DNA of 12,683 bases from Chthoniobacter flavus (lineage in GTDB: Bacteria > Verrucomicrobiota > Verrucomicrobiia > Chthoniobacterales > DYNR01), in assembly GCA_020720945.1 (NCBI GenBank), contig DYNR01000049.1, positions 1 to 12,683 on the forward strand, written 5' to 3'. Of this stretch, positions 12,658 to 12,683 are shown piece by piece; the first letter of the stretch is position 1, and each line of letters opens with the position of its first letter. The notes beneath the pieces were generated by a model. It was not told the DNA's origin. It did not search any database and worked only from the letters and a program-made list of their open reading frames with translations. Both the position numbers and the translations under genes were made by a program.

Positions 12658-12683
12658 ATGAGTGAGATAAATGCAAAGAAGAT
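12658..12683 (+). CDS. Possible start of a next gene, cut by the window edge
   Basis: An ATG five bases after the preceding stop codon opens a frame reading MSEINAKK that continues to the window end. No Shine-Dalgarno sequence is evident, and eight codons cannot identify a family. It may equally be untranslated sequence. Confidence 0.25.

Noticed and set aside
1..12683. Mobile element, CRISPR array, tRNA or toxin-antitoxin pair
   Set aside because: I searched by eye for terminal repeats, transposase motifs, regularly spaced direct repeats and cloverleaf sequences and found none convincing.

Overview
The window reads as a bacterial chromosome segment, about 50-55% GC by eye, densely packed, with no mobile element, CRISPR array, tRNA or rRNA that I can recognise. 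Several traits suggest the PVC superphylum, most likely Verrucomicrobiota: a YtrA-type GntR regulator paired with an ABC ATPase whose Walker B reads LLILDDPALGLD, an anaerobic-type sulfatase maturase, and weak Shine-Dalgarno sequences at many genes. This assignment is inference from family flavour, not from a marker gene.

Region 1 (about 38-3412, + strand) is a tight three-gene operon: a small GntR/YtrA-family repressor, an ABC-2 type ATPase and a large membrane protein that carries a long soluble insert and a C-terminal zinc ribbon. A consensus -35 box and a 9-bp-arm inverted repeat lie directly on the repressor's GTG start codon, so the operon is probably autoregulated and may start with an almost leaderless mRNA.

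Region 2 (3490-8385, - strand) is transcribed toward region 1. In transcript order it holds rplM (L13) and rpsI (S9), a clear intrinsic terminator, then argD, a family 2 glycosyltransferase, and the permease and ATPase of a Wzm/Wzt- or TagGH-like polysaccharide exporter. argD and the glycosyltransferase overlap by 4 bp; the exporter genes follow closely, so a glycan made in the cytoplasm is probably exported by neighbours in the same transcript. The rplM leader contains a second terminator-like hairpin with a U-tract between a candidate promoter and the gene, a possible attenuator.

Region 3 (8683-12652, + strand) holds a radical SAM/SPASM sulfatase maturase with a C-terminal SEC-C metal-binding motif and a class A penicillin-binding-protein homologue. 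In the latter the glycosyltransferase (GT51) motifs are intact, but all three transpeptidase catalytic motifs are changed (SxxK to TAIT, SxN to GKN, KTG to KNG) in an uninterrupted frame of normal length. This apparent pseudo-transpeptidase is the most striking observation in the window: a peptidoglycan polymerase that probably neither crosslinks nor binds penicillin.

A possible next gene begins at 12658 and runs off the window.
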